Below the pieces are notes generated by a model. The model was not told the origin of the DNA. It did no database searches and was given only the letters and a program-made list of their open reading frames with translations. A DNA stretch of 64,000 nucleotides from JAEUHM01 sp964538625 (GTDB lineage: Bacteria; Verrucomicrobiota; Verrucomicrobiia; Verrucomicrobiales; Verrucomicrobiaceae). Positions 17,594 to 25,519 of this stretch are shown piece by piece; position 1 is the first letter of the stretch, and each line of letters starts with the position of its first letter. The translations under genes were made by a program, and so were the position numbers. Location of the stretch: positions 55,845-119,844 of the forward strand of contig CAZIGH010000009.1 of the NCBI GenBank assembly GCA_964538625.1, written 5' to 3'.

Positions 17594-19503
17594 TCCAAAG
17601 GTACCTCCAAGATGATGCGAGTGCCGTCTCCCGGCCTACTTTCGAGCCACAATTCTCCGCTTAAACATTCCGCACGATGCCGCAGATTCGACAAGCCGTG
17701 ACCACCTTCCACCTTTTCCACATCAAAGCCGCGACCGTTGTCCTCGATCTGAAGCACAAGCCTACCTGCTCGGCACATCATCACGATCTCCACTCTAGTG
17801 GCACCAGCATGTCGTGCGATGTTGTGAGCCGTCTCGCGAAAGAACAGCAGCACCTGTCGGTGCAGCCGCAGAGGAGCGGTTTGGTCAGCGTCCAACCGCT
17901 CCACATTGAGTGACCAGTCTTTGCCTTTCAACAGCGAACCGGCGCTCTGGCGCACAGCTTCAGCCAGACTCATCAATGCGGGTGCATCGCCCTCTCGCAC
18001 GAGCCAGATAATATCGCGCATCGACTCTGCCGCCTCGCCCGCAAGCCTATGAATCTCCTGCAAGCATTCGTCATTACAGCCCTCCCGCAGGGACAGCTCT
18101 GACATCAATCGAATGCTGCCCAAGTGACTTCCTATCTCATCATGCAAGTCACGCGCAAGCCGATCTCGCAGTGCATTCATCTCCAGCTGTCGGAGATGCT
18201 GCACTCGCCACACCCAAACGAGAAGACCACCTAGCATAACCAGCGTCACCCCCAGCGTCAGCCATGCAGCACGCCGCTGGGCCAGCTCCCTTGCAGCGCC
18301 CATGGCCACCAGCAGAGCGGCGCCTTCCTGCTCCAGCTGCCGACGCACCGAGAGTCCTCTCAACCACTCCACCTCGGGGATGAGCAGGCCATTGCTGGCC
18401 TGACCATCCACCAAAAACTCTGGCCGCCAGTGCGTCGTGAGCGTTTCATCCAAGCAAGTGACGCGCGAACCGGCAGCGAGGTTCTGGCCGCGGAGAAGAA
18501 GCTGCACTTCTGCCAGTGCGAATGCATAGTCACTACTGCGCTCCCAGAGCCGTGTGGCGGTGATTCGAAACGTCTTCGCTACCAGACCCGGCAAGGGAAA
18601 AGCCACAGGCGTGCTTCCGGGATTTGGAAAGTCAGAAGCCGTACTGTCAAAGATTACCGTCTCGTCCGCTTCCACCTTGAATCGCAGTGGAAACCCAAAC
18701 CCCAAGCGATCTGGGTAATCACTCGGATGGGCAGGTATGATACGCAGTTCATGCACCGGAGAGGGCGACGCAAGCTCCAACTGCACCCACTTGACCGTAT
18801 CTTGCTCTGTCGAGATTCCACTGTGCCAGCCGTTCGTTCTTGTTTTGCCAGGGATGACCGGCAGCCCCAGTGCATAGGTGCCATCCACCAGATGGCGGGG
18901 CGACCACGTTGGCAGAGTCTCCACCGAGCGCGGTGCCTCGACCTTGCTTTGAAGAGCCACGTTGCGCCCACCACTGAATACGAGCAGCTCACCCAGGCAA
19001 AACATGAAACGGGATCCAAGACCCGGCTGAGGACTCAGCTTGGTGGCAGTGAATCGGACGTACCTTGCCCTCACCGCCCTAGCCTCCACATACCAGGGGG
19101 CCAATGCACTTGGTGCATCGCGTTCTGTGTGATTCAGCAGCAGCGTGGACTCCGCAAACGAAGCATCTTCAGACACATCCACGCGGAATCGCGAAGGAAA
19201 ACCATAAGCCTCCGAGCCACCCCGAGACGCGGGCACAACTACCACAGCATCCAAGGTCTGAGACTCGCCCAGATCCACCTGCAACCAACGCATGGAGTCC
19301 TCAGCAGGAGCGAAGCCACTGTGGAATCCGGCTCGCTCATGCGTCTGCGGAGATGGCCGCGCCGGCAGCTCGGAAAGCGCCGTATCCAAGCCCATCTTTC
19401 GCTCCTCCAGCAGGAAGAGCTCACGATTCAACCATGCCCAGGCATCCCGAGCCACAAGACTCGGCGAAAACAGAACGATGAGAATGGTGAGGAGCGTTTT
19501 CAA
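17590..19503 (-). CDS. Membrane histidine kinase with two discoidin-like extracellular repeats
   Basis: A NarX-type (HisKA_3) sensor kinase of 637 residues. A signal peptide leads into a periplasmic region of about 390 residues holding two F5/8C-like beta sandwiches: repeat A about 60-175 (HSGFAP to GELLVFSGG) and repeat B about 225-335 (HSGIST to AEVQLLLRG). One membrane helix (about 409-434, LTLGVTLVMLGGLLVWVW) is followed by the H-box RDLHDEIGSHLGSIRL (His near 453), N-box FRETAHNIARHAGA and G-boxes DNGRGF and GHGLSNL. I chose the TTG at 19503 because GGGAG lies 9 bases upstream and the signal peptide starts at once; a GTG at 19539 is the alternative. Repeat B closely resembles the insert in the adjacent DUF1549/DUF1553 protein. 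Confidence 0.88.
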   Translation of the reverse strand: MKTLLTILIVLFSPSLVARDAWAWLNRELFLLEERKMGLDTALSELPARPSPQTHERAGFHSGFAPAEDSMRWLQVDLGESQTLDAVVVVPASRGGSEAYGFPSRFRVDVSEDASFAESTLLLNHTERDAPSALAPWYVEARAVRARYVRFTATKLSPQPGLGSRFMFCLGELLVFSGGRNVALQSKVEAPRSVETLPTWSPRHLVDGTYALGLPVIPGKTRTNGWHSGISTEQDTVKWVQLELASPSPVHELRIIPAHPSDYPDRLGFGFPLRFKVEADETVIFDSTASDFPNPGSTPVAFPLPGLVAKTFRITATRLWERSSDYAFALAEVQLLLRGQNLAAGSRVTCLDETLTTHWRPEFLVDGQASNGLLIPEVEWLRGLSVRRQLEQEGAALLVAMGAARELAQRRAAWLTLGVTLVMLGGLLVWVWRVQHLRQLEMNALRDRLARDLHDEIGSHLGSIRLMSELSLREGCNDECLQEIHRLAGEAAESMRDIIWLVREGDAPALMSLAEAVRQSAGSLLKGKDWSLNVERLDADQTAPLRLHRQVLLFFRETAHNIARHAGATRVEIVMMCRAGRLVLQIEDNGRGFDVEKVEGGHGLSNLRHRAECLSGELWLESRPGDGTRIILEVPLE

Positions 19504-19512
19504 CCCGAAGCA

Positions 19513-19517
19513 CTCCC
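19513..19517 (-). promoter_or_regulatory. Shine-Dalgarno-like GGGAG deciding the kinase start
   Basis: On the minus strand GGGAG is followed by 9 bases and then TTG at 19503. No purine-rich site precedes the alternative GTG at 19539. Most genes in the window lack such a site, so its presence here favours the TTG start. Confidence 0.5.
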
Positions 19518-19568
19518 ACAACGTTCCATCACGCGCCACTCACGCAAACGCGGGATGAAGACTCGACT

Positions 19569-20663
19569 TCACTCCGGCCACCTTCCATCCACAATCGGTT
19601 TCGTGGTGAGCCGCGTGGGGTCAATGACGACATGCTTCACTTTTTGGCGTTTCCAGGTGTAGGTGGCGTGGACGAGGCCATCTCGAGTCTGAATGATAGC
19701 AGGGTAGCTGTATTCTCCGGGCTCATTCTCCAGGACAAGTGCAGCCTCCCAGTTCTTCCCATCCCTACTCACAGCGAGATTCAACGGAGTGCGCTTGCCA
19801 CCCCACTTCCCTGGCGTGCCACCCACGTGATTGTAGATGATGAGGTGCGTGCCGTCGGACAGAGTCACGGCGTCGGTGCCGCTGTTGTTGTTCGGCAGCG
19901 TGCCGAGCCTCATCTCTCCCCAGGACTTGCCACCGTCTTCGCTGCTGATTTCAAACACTCTGTCCTGCCGGGAACGCCCCAGGGCGAGGAGCCTGTTTTC
20001 GCCGAGGAAAAGAATACTTGGCTGGATGGCCTGGATGGTGGTGCCGTCATGCAACGGAGGGGTGCGTGTCCAACTTCTGCCGAAGTCCTTGGTCATTTCA
20101 AAGTGGACGCTCCACTTCTCCACCCCCCCTTTTTCCGCCGCTTTCACCTCTTCGCTAGTGGGGCAGAGAATAGTGCCATCCTGAAGCTGCACCGGCTTGT
20201 TTTTCACTGGGCCAAGGATGCCCTCCGGAAGACGTCTCGGCTGGGTCCAGCTTTGTCCGCCATCCGTGGACGTGGTGAGTTCTCCCCACCACGTTTGCGG
20301 TGTGGGCCCAGCTTTGAAGAAGAGCATCAACGGCCCTTCCTTGGGTTGAAAGAGCACCGGGTTCCATGTGGGATGCCGCACCACGGTGCCATCACTGAGC
20401 GAATATTGGATGCCATTGGCTACTTCTACGCTTTGGGTCCACTCACCGTCCACCTGACGCGAGACCCAGATGCCCACATCAGGGTGCTTCTCATGCGTTC
20501 CGCCAAACCACGCTGCGACGAGTCCCGTGGGAGTCTCAACGATGGTGCTGGCGTGAATCTGCGGGTATGGACCGGTGTCGTAAATGAACTCGGACTTCAC
20601 CACAGCAGATTCAGAAGCGCTGAGTGCAAAAGGCAGCAGAGCTGCGACGAAGATGGCTTTCAT
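19569..20663 (-). CDS. Secreted sialidase-family (BNR_2) protein
   Basis: A 364-residue exported protein with signal peptide MKAIFVAALLPFALSA. It has four Asp-box turns: STDGGQSW (about 132), TKDFGRSW (about 191), SSEDGGKSW (about 238) and SRDGKNW (about 296). The N-terminal family signature is PYPQIHASTIVETPTG followed by AAWFGGTHEKHPDVGIW. Such proteins are annotated as exo-alpha-sialidases, but specificity varies. The ATG overlaps the stop of the lyase gene by 4 bases (20660-20663). Adjacent placement with a NanA-like lyase supports release and cleavage of sialic-acid-type sugars, though this is inferred. Confidence 0.85.
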   Translation of the reverse strand: MKAIFVAALLPFALSASESAVVKSEFIYDTGPYPQIHASTIVETPTGLVAAWFGGTHEKHPDVGIWVSRQVDGEWTQSVEVANGIQYSLSDGTVVRHPTWNPVLFQPKEGPLMLFFKAGPTPQTWWGELTTSTDGGQSWTQPRRLPEGILGPVKNKPVQLQDGTILCPTSEEVKAAEKGGVEKWSVHFEMTKDFGRSWTRTPPLHDGTTIQAIQPSILFLGENRLLALGRSRQDRVFEISSEDGGKSWGEMRLGTLPNNNSGTDAVTLSDGTHLIIYNHVGGTPGKWGGKRTPLNLAVSRDGKNWEAALVLENEPGEYSYPAIIQTRDGLVHATYTWKRQKVKHVVIDPTRLTTKPIVDGRWPE

Positions 20664-21562
20664 GAGGGGAGGATGTTGAGAGCTTGAAGATGGTTCTTGA
20701 TTTGATCACGTTCCGGCTGGCGGAAGCTGTGGAACGGCTCTGCCATGGCATCACTGCAAATGCCAAGGAGACTCAGGGAACACTTGATGCCTTTAATAAT
20801 GGCGGACTTATGCCTGCCCACTGCATAGATGCGGCTGGCGAGTTCGATGACCTGGTAATGCAGCTCGCGCACCCTAGCCAGATCTTGTGCCGCAGCGGCC
20901 TGGTAGAGTTCTACGTAGAGACGCGGATGAATGTTGGCACCGCCATTGACACCGCCATGGGCACCGAGGAGCACGGCTTCCGCGGTAAGCTCCTCCGGGC
21001 CTACGAGCAGCGACCAATCTGGCCGTTCTCTCGTCAGCCGCAGCAGCTTGTGAAAATAGATCATGTCACAGGAGGAATCCTTGATTCCGATGACCTTCAC
21101 CCACTTCATCGCTGCTCGGATGACCTCGTGCTCAAAGTTCACCTTGGTGAGGCCAGGCATGTTGTAAAGAAACATGGGCAGCGGCAGCTCCTTCACGAGA
21201 TCGTCTAGGTATTCGATCAGCTCCGCCTGCCCAGCGGGAAAGTAATACGGCGGAGCCAGCACAGTGCTGTGGCAGCCGTGGTCTGCCGCATGTTGCGCAA
21301 GCTGCACGGACTCGGTGAAGGATGTGTCCGTGATGCCGACCAGCACTGGCACGCGGCTCTTTGCCAGCGCACAGGTGCGCTCGATAAGCTCCCTCCGGAG
21401 ACGATAACTGAGACTGGGGCCTTCACCTGTGGTGCCCAGTATGAACAGGCCCGAGACGCCACCAGCGATGAGGTGTTCGATGAGCCGCTCTAGGCCCTCC
21501 ACATCAAGGGTGTCGCGATCTGAGAGCGGAGTGACAAGGGGTGGGACGATGCCTTTGAGCAT
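20660..21562 (-). CDS. N-acetylneuraminate lyase-like aldolase (DapA/NanA superfamily)
   Basis: A 300-residue class I aldolase of the DHDPS/NAL superfamily. Schiff-base lysine is K161 in VIGIKDSS, catalytic tyrosine Y133 in FLYNMPGL, and the carboxylate-binding loop is GTTGEG (T44, T45). Position 138 is leucine. True dihydrodipicolinate synthase needs Arg138 there to hold aspartate semialdehyde, while E. coli NAL has Leu142 at the equivalent site. It is therefore unlikely to be DapA despite the nearby asd gene. Cleavage of N-acetylneuraminate to N-acetylmannosamine and pyruvate, or of another 2-keto-3-deoxy acid, is the best guess. It starts 2 bases after the FG-GAP gene and overlaps the sialidase-like gene. 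Confidence 0.85.
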   Translation of the reverse strand: MLKGIVPPLVTPLSDRDTLDVEGLERLIEHLIAGGVSGLFILGTTGEGPSLSYRLRRELIERTCALAKSRVPVLVGITDTSFTESVQLAQHAADHGCHSTVLAPPYYFPAGQAELIEYLDDLVKELPLPMFLYNMPGLTKVNFEHEVIRAAMKWVKVIGIKDSSCDMIYFHKLLRLTRERPDWSLLVGPEELTAEAVLLGAHGGVNGGANIHPRLYVELYQAAAAQDLARVRELHYQVIELASRIYAVGRHKSAIIKGIKCSLSLLGICSDAMAEPFHSFRQPERDQIKNHLQALNILPS

Positions 21563-21564
21563 GA

Positions 21565-23517
21565 TTACCGAGAGCGGGGATTCTTCATAAAATAAAAACG
21601 ACCATCTTCAGCACCACCAATGAAGTCTGGCACTTGGTCCCCATCAAAATCCACCACGGTGGGGCTGACATCGTGACCTTCGATGTTTCGTTCGGCGAGC
21701 GTGCCTGCGTTCTTCATGACCCACAGACCGTCCTTGAAATCAATCTGACGGAGGAAATCGGCGTTGGAGGAGTTAAGAAGGAAGTCGAACTTGCCATCGC
21801 CATCCCAGTCGGTGACGCAGAGCTTGCGTCGTCCACTTTTGCCTGCGGTGCCAGCATTGAGCTGAAGGGGCTTCCCTGCTTCATCCACGAACGCACGCCG
21901 TGGGTGCTTGAGAATGAGTTTTCCGTCCACCTTGGCGCGCTCGAAAAAGGCAAGGTAACCTTCAGTGTCCAGCATGGCGAGGTCTATGAGACCATCTCCA
22001 TTGAAGTCGTGAATGGCCGGTGTAGTGCGCCACTGAGTAACGATGCCTTTCCCATCCGGCTTGATCCAGCCCCAGGCGAGTGTGGGCTGTGCACCTTCCC
22101 ACTCCACTTCCACTGGCTGGGCTGCGGCCAGTTTCGGCTCAGTGCGGGTGCCAGTGTTTTTCAGCCATTGCACGCGACTGATGATGGAGTTTAGCACGAT
22201 GTCTGGCAGGCCATCTCCATCCCAGTCGGCCACGTTGAGTGTGGTGTAGCCCCACTTGGCTTCGGCTGGGCCCTGAATGCTCTGATTCCCCGCCAACACA
22301 CGAAAGGTTTTGCCCTCTGCCCGGAGACGCTTCGGTGCATTCCACTTCGGCTCAGCCACTCCAGGACCACTGAGGTTTTCGAAGAACTCAATGTAACCCG
22401 CCGTGTTGCCGCTGATGATGTCGGTGTCCCCATCGCCATCCCAATCAAATCCCACGGGCGTAGCTAGCGCTCCGCTCTTCAGCGTGTCAGCCTCCTGTTT
22501 GAAATACTTCGTCCTCTCAAAAATGGGCGTCATGTCTTCGGTGAACCTGCCAGTGTTCTCTATGAAAGCCACGCGCCCATCTTCATCTCCGACGATGAGG
22601 TCAAAGTCACCATCTTTGTCCCAATCAAAAGCCACGGGCACGATCATCTCCAAATCCATGCGAGCGTGTTTGCCATCCACATTCGTGACACGGCGGCCCG
22701 CAGCATACTTCGGCTCGGTGCGAGTGCCTACGTTCTCAAAGTAAGTGAACTTGTCCAAGAACTCACCACAGAGAATGTCCAAGTCTCCATCCTTGTCGAA
22801 GTCCTCAAAGTTGGGCGAAGGGCAGCCGTAGGTGTCGAGGCGTTTGCCGCCTGCATCGATGAACTTTGGCTCCGCATACTTCGGCTCGGCAGTGGAGCCA
22901 GTGTTTTTAACGAAATAGATCCAGCCGTGCAGCGGACCGTTCGTCCACTTGCCCTCCGCATTCCATGCATCATCCCAGCCGTAGTAGCTCCAATCTTCAA
23001 CCGCCACCACCAGATCCAGCGCACCATCGCCATCGTAGTCCGTGTAGCGCCATTGGTTGTGCCGCATCTTCGGTCCTTTCGGCTGCTTGCCCTGGGGCTT
23101 GTGAAACTTCGCGTCCAGAGGCAGCTTCACGGACTCGGCCGTCCCGGTCTTGGTGAAGTTGAGATACTCCGTGGCGGGGGACAACACACGCATCTTCCCA
23201 TCCACATAGCTTGGCATCACGTAGTGCACTGTTTTGCTGAGATGCTTGCCCGGCTTAAATACCGGCATCTTGTGCTTTGCGGTGTCGCCGGTAACATTTT
23301 CAAAGAGATAAACGCCATTTGAGGGCTTGTCAGGGCAGGAGACGATGAGGTCGAAGTCGCCATCACCATCCGCATCACAGGGAACGGGCCACGCCCACAG
23401 TCCGACGCCTAGATCGACTACAAGACCGGGGTTGTTGTAAGGCAGGCGTTCAAGCGCTGAGACGCAAGCACAAGCAATAAGGCTGAGTGCAGTGGTGAGT
23501 AAATTGCAGGTTTTCAT
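21565..23517 (-). CDS. Secreted FG-GAP/VCBS repeat protein
   Basis: A 650-residue exported beta-propeller. The start at 23517 gives signal peptide MKTCNLLTTALSLIACACVSA. An ATG at 23541 would overlap the GntR stop by 4 bases and add 8 residues; it may serve for translational coupling. Nine calcium-binding loops of the D-x-D-x-D-G type are visible, for example DADGDGDFDL, DYDGDGALDL, DFDKDGDLDI, DWDGDGLPDI and DFDGDQVPDF. Such integrin-like propellers usually bind glycans or proteins, and no catalytic motif is evident. Its place between the regulator and the lyase suggests a surface binding role in the same pathway. Confidence 0.85.
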   Translation of the reverse strand: MKTCNLLTTALSLIACACVSALERLPYNNPGLVVDLGVGLWAWPVPCDADGDGDFDLIVSCPDKPSNGVYLFENVTGDTAKHKMPVFKPGKHLSKTVHYVMPSYVDGKMRVLSPATEYLNFTKTGTAESVKLPLDAKFHKPQGKQPKGPKMRHNQWRYTDYDGDGALDLVVAVEDWSYYGWDDAWNAEGKWTNGPLHGWIYFVKNTGSTAEPKYAEPKFIDAGGKRLDTYGCPSPNFEDFDKDGDLDILCGEFLDKFTYFENVGTRTEPKYAAGRRVTNVDGKHARMDLEMIVPVAFDWDKDGDFDLIVGDEDGRVAFIENTGRFTEDMTPIFERTKYFKQEADTLKSGALATPVGFDWDGDGDTDIISGNTAGYIEFFENLSGPGVAEPKWNAPKRLRAEGKTFRVLAGNQSIQGPAEAKWGYTTLNVADWDGDGLPDIVLNSIISRVQWLKNTGTRTEPKLAAAQPVEVEWEGAQPTLAWGWIKPDGKGIVTQWRTTPAIHDFNGDGLIDLAMLDTEGYLAFFERAKVDGKLILKHPRRAFVDEAGKPLQLNAGTAGKSGRRKLCVTDWDGDGKFDFLLNSSNADFLRQIDFKDGLWVMKNAGTLAERNIEGHDVSPTVVDFDGDQVPDFIGGAEDGRFYFMKNPRSR

Positions 23518-23537
23518 GGTTGGGAAAAAGGGGGGCA

Positions 23538-24311
23538 TCATCGAGCCCTTCGCTTCTTGGCGCTTATGGGACGATTGAGTTCTGCCAGTAGCTGTTCCGT
23601 GTGCGTTGGAGTCCGATCACTGGCCAGTTGATGGTCGTATGCCTCAAGCGCCTGCGCCTTGCTGTGACGGATGTGTTGGAGCATCAATGCGCTCGCACGA
23701 GCGCCATCGCCGCGCTCCACAGCGAGCAGAATCGCCTTGTGTTGTTCAAGCGTCGTCTTCAACACTTCAGCGGTGTGCGCTTGGCGGCGACTATAAAAAA
23801 TGCCGGTTAACAGGCGTGAGTCCGACACAATTTTCACCATGCGCCCATTCCCAGACATCCGCAGCAAAGTAAGATGAAAGCCGAGGTCCGCCGTCAGTAA
23901 CCGACGCAGTTGAACGTCATCCAGCGCTGCCGCGCCGGAGGCGGAAAGCTCTGAGATGAGACGACGAAACTCTTCACACAGTTCCTTGAGCGATCGCACG
24001 TCATCCGCTGTAGCCCTACTAGCCGCCTGGCTGACGGAAAACGGTTCGATTGCCTCCCTCAGTTCAAAAAGCTCTATCAAATCCCTGCGATCCAGCTTGC
24101 GTACTACCGTACCAAAACGCGGCACCTGCTCCAGCACACCCTCCTGCTCCAGAGTGCGAATGGCCTCCCGAACAGGGGTGCGACTGATGCCGATCTCCGT
24201 GGCCAGCGACTGCTCGGACACCACAGAACCAGAACGCAACTCGCCATTGATCAGCTTGCGCTGGAGATAGGCGTAAGCACGCTGGCGAAGGCTGGATTCC
24301 GGTTGTGACAT
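23538..24311 (-). CDS. GntR-family regulator with FCD ligand domain (NanR/FadR-like)
   Basis: A 257-residue repressor-type protein. The N-terminal winged helix (about 8-75) has VVSEQSLATEIGISRTPVRE then AIRTLEQEGVLEQVPRFGTV. The C-terminal FCD domain (about 95-225) carries a likely metal site (DLGFHLTLL, LEQHKAIL and a later LQHIRHSK). NanR, UxuR and GntR sugar-acid regulators belong to this subfamily. It heads the operon with the FG-GAP, lyase and sialidase-like genes. A GGTATACC palindrome lies 14 bases before its start codon, suggesting autoregulation relieved by a sialic acid or similar acid. Confidence 0.88.
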   Translation of the reverse strand: MSQPESSLRQRAYAYLQRKLINGELRSGSVVSEQSLATEIGISRTPVREAIRTLEQEGVLEQVPRFGTVVRKLDRRDLIELFELREAIEPFSVSQAASRATADDVRSLKELCEEFRRLISELSASGAAALDDVQLRRLLTADLGFHLTLLRMSGNGRMVKIVSDSRLLTGIFYSRRQAHTAEVLKTTLEQHKAILLAVERGDGARASALMLQHIRHSKAQALEAYDHQLASDRTPTHTEQLLAELNRPISAKKRRAR

Positions 24312-24325
24312 GGTTTAGTGTGTCG

Positions 24326-24337
24326 CTGGTATACCAG
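24326..24337. promoter_or_regulatory. Candidate GntR/NanR-type operator palindrome
   Basis: CTGGTATACCAG is a perfect 12-base palindrome in the divergent spacer upstream of the GntR/FCD gene. E. coli NanR binds GGTATA repeats, and FCD-type regulators often bind TGGTnnnACCA-like sites. The TATACC core on the minus strand could also overlap a -10 element. Binding is inferred. Confidence 0.6.
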
Positions 24338-24492
24338 TAACGTGGCGGTTGAAACCATTTCTTTCAATGTTCTCTCACCGACTCATCCAAACGTCCTGTC
24401 CTTGCTATGACAAAACCGCAGACACGTTTTTCTTCCCCTCTTGCATCCAACGCTTGGCGCATTAGACTCCCCGCCCCCTGAATCCAAGCACC
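24338..24492. promoter_or_regulatory. Divergent promoter region between the GntR gene and asd
   Basis: About 155 bases containing presumed promoters for asd on the plus strand and the regulator operon on the minus strand. No strong sigma-70 pair and no ribosome binding site before asd (AATCCAAGCACC directly precedes the ATG) are seen. Confidence 0.35.
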
Positions 24493-25515
24493 ATGAGCCA
24501 ACCCAAGCATGTCGCCATCGTCGGAGCCACCGGCGCGGTCGGCGCGGAGATGATCCGCTGCCTCGAAGAACGTCAGTTTCCCGTCAGCGAGCTGACCCTC
24601 CTCGCCTCCGCACGCAGCGCTGGCAAAACGCTCAAGTTCAAATGGCAGGACATCGTCATTCAAGAGCTCACCGCTGACAGTTTCAAAGGCATCGACATCG
24701 CTCTCTTCAGTGCAGGTGGGGACATCTCTCGCAAGTTTGCCAAGGCCGCCGTCGATGCGGGTGCCGTGGTGGTGGACAACTCCTCTGCGTTCCGCATGGA
24801 CCCTGACGTTCCGCTTGTGGTGCCGGAAATCAATGCCTCCGACGTGAAGGCTCACAAAGGCATCATCGCTAACCCAAACTGCACCACAGCCATCTCACTC
24901 ATGGCACTCTACCCGCTGCATCAGGCCTTCGGCGTGACGCGCATCTTTGCCTCCAGCTATCAGGCCGTATCCGGCACTGGTGCGCAGGCCATTGAGGAAC
25001 TGGCGAACCAGTCCCGCGAGTGGGCGGCTGAGAACCGCGCTTGGGATGCGGCGAAACTTGCCAGTAAGCCTCACGTGTATCCCCACCAGATCGCCTTCAA
25101 CGCCATTCCCCACGTGGACTCCTTCCTCGACTCAGGCTACACCAAAGAGGAGATGAAAATGGAGAATGAAGGCCGCAAGATCATGCACCACCCTGGTTTC
25201 CGCGCCTCAGTGACCTGCGTGCGCATCCCCGTCTTCCGCGCACACAGCATCGCCATCAGCGCCGAGTTTGAAAAGCCCGTCAGCGTGGAGGCAGCCCGCG
25301 AGGTGCTCTCCAGGGCACCGGGTCTCGATATCTTGGATGACGTGGCAAACAAGGTCTATCCCCTGGCCCTCGACATCGCGGGCAGGGACAACTGCGCCGT
25401 GGGTCGCATCCGCAGGGATTGCGCGCTGGACAACGGCCTCGCCTTCTGGGTCGTAGGTGACCAGCTGCTCAAAGGCGCGGCACTGAACGCAGTGCAAATC
25501 GCGGAGTGTCTGTGA
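24493..25515 (+). CDS. asd: Aspartate-semialdehyde dehydrogenase
   Basis: A 340-residue cytoplasmic enzyme that reduces aspartyl-4-phosphate to aspartate 4-semialdehyde with NADPH, the branch point to lysine/diaminopimelate, threonine and methionine. The N-terminal Rossmann motif is HVAIVGATGAVGAEMI, catalytic cysteine lies in IIANPNCTTAISLM, and the substrate-binding part includes SYQAVSGTGAQAIEEL and the C-terminal GRIRRD. Length is normal. The prenyl synthase gene follows 4 bases later. Confidence 0.96.
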   Translation: MSQPKHVAIVGATGAVGAEMIRCLEERQFPVSELTLLASARSAGKTLKFKWQDIVIQELTADSFKGIDIALFSAGGDISRKFAKAAVDAGAVVVDNSSAFRMDPDVPLVVPEINASDVKAHKGIIANPNCTTAISLMALYPLHQAFGVTRIFASSYQAVSGTGAQAIEELANQSREWAAENRAWDAAKLASKPHVYPHQIAFNAIPHVDSFLDSGYTKEEMKMENEGRKIMHHPGFRASVTCVRIPVFRAHSIAISAEFEKPVSVEAAREVLSRAPGLDILDDVANKVYPLALDIAGRDNCAVGRIRRDCALDNGLAFWVVGDQLLKGAALNAVQIAECL

Positions 25516-25519
25516 GATC

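Noticed and set aside
18430..19662. 410-codon plus-strand open frame opposite the histidine kinase
   Set aside because: The kinase frame has signal peptide, paired domains and catalytic boxes; the opposite frame has none.
20660..21562. Annotation as dapA (dihydrodipicolinate synthase)
   Set aside because: Leu replaces the essential Arg138, and the context is a sialidase-like operon rather than lysine genes.
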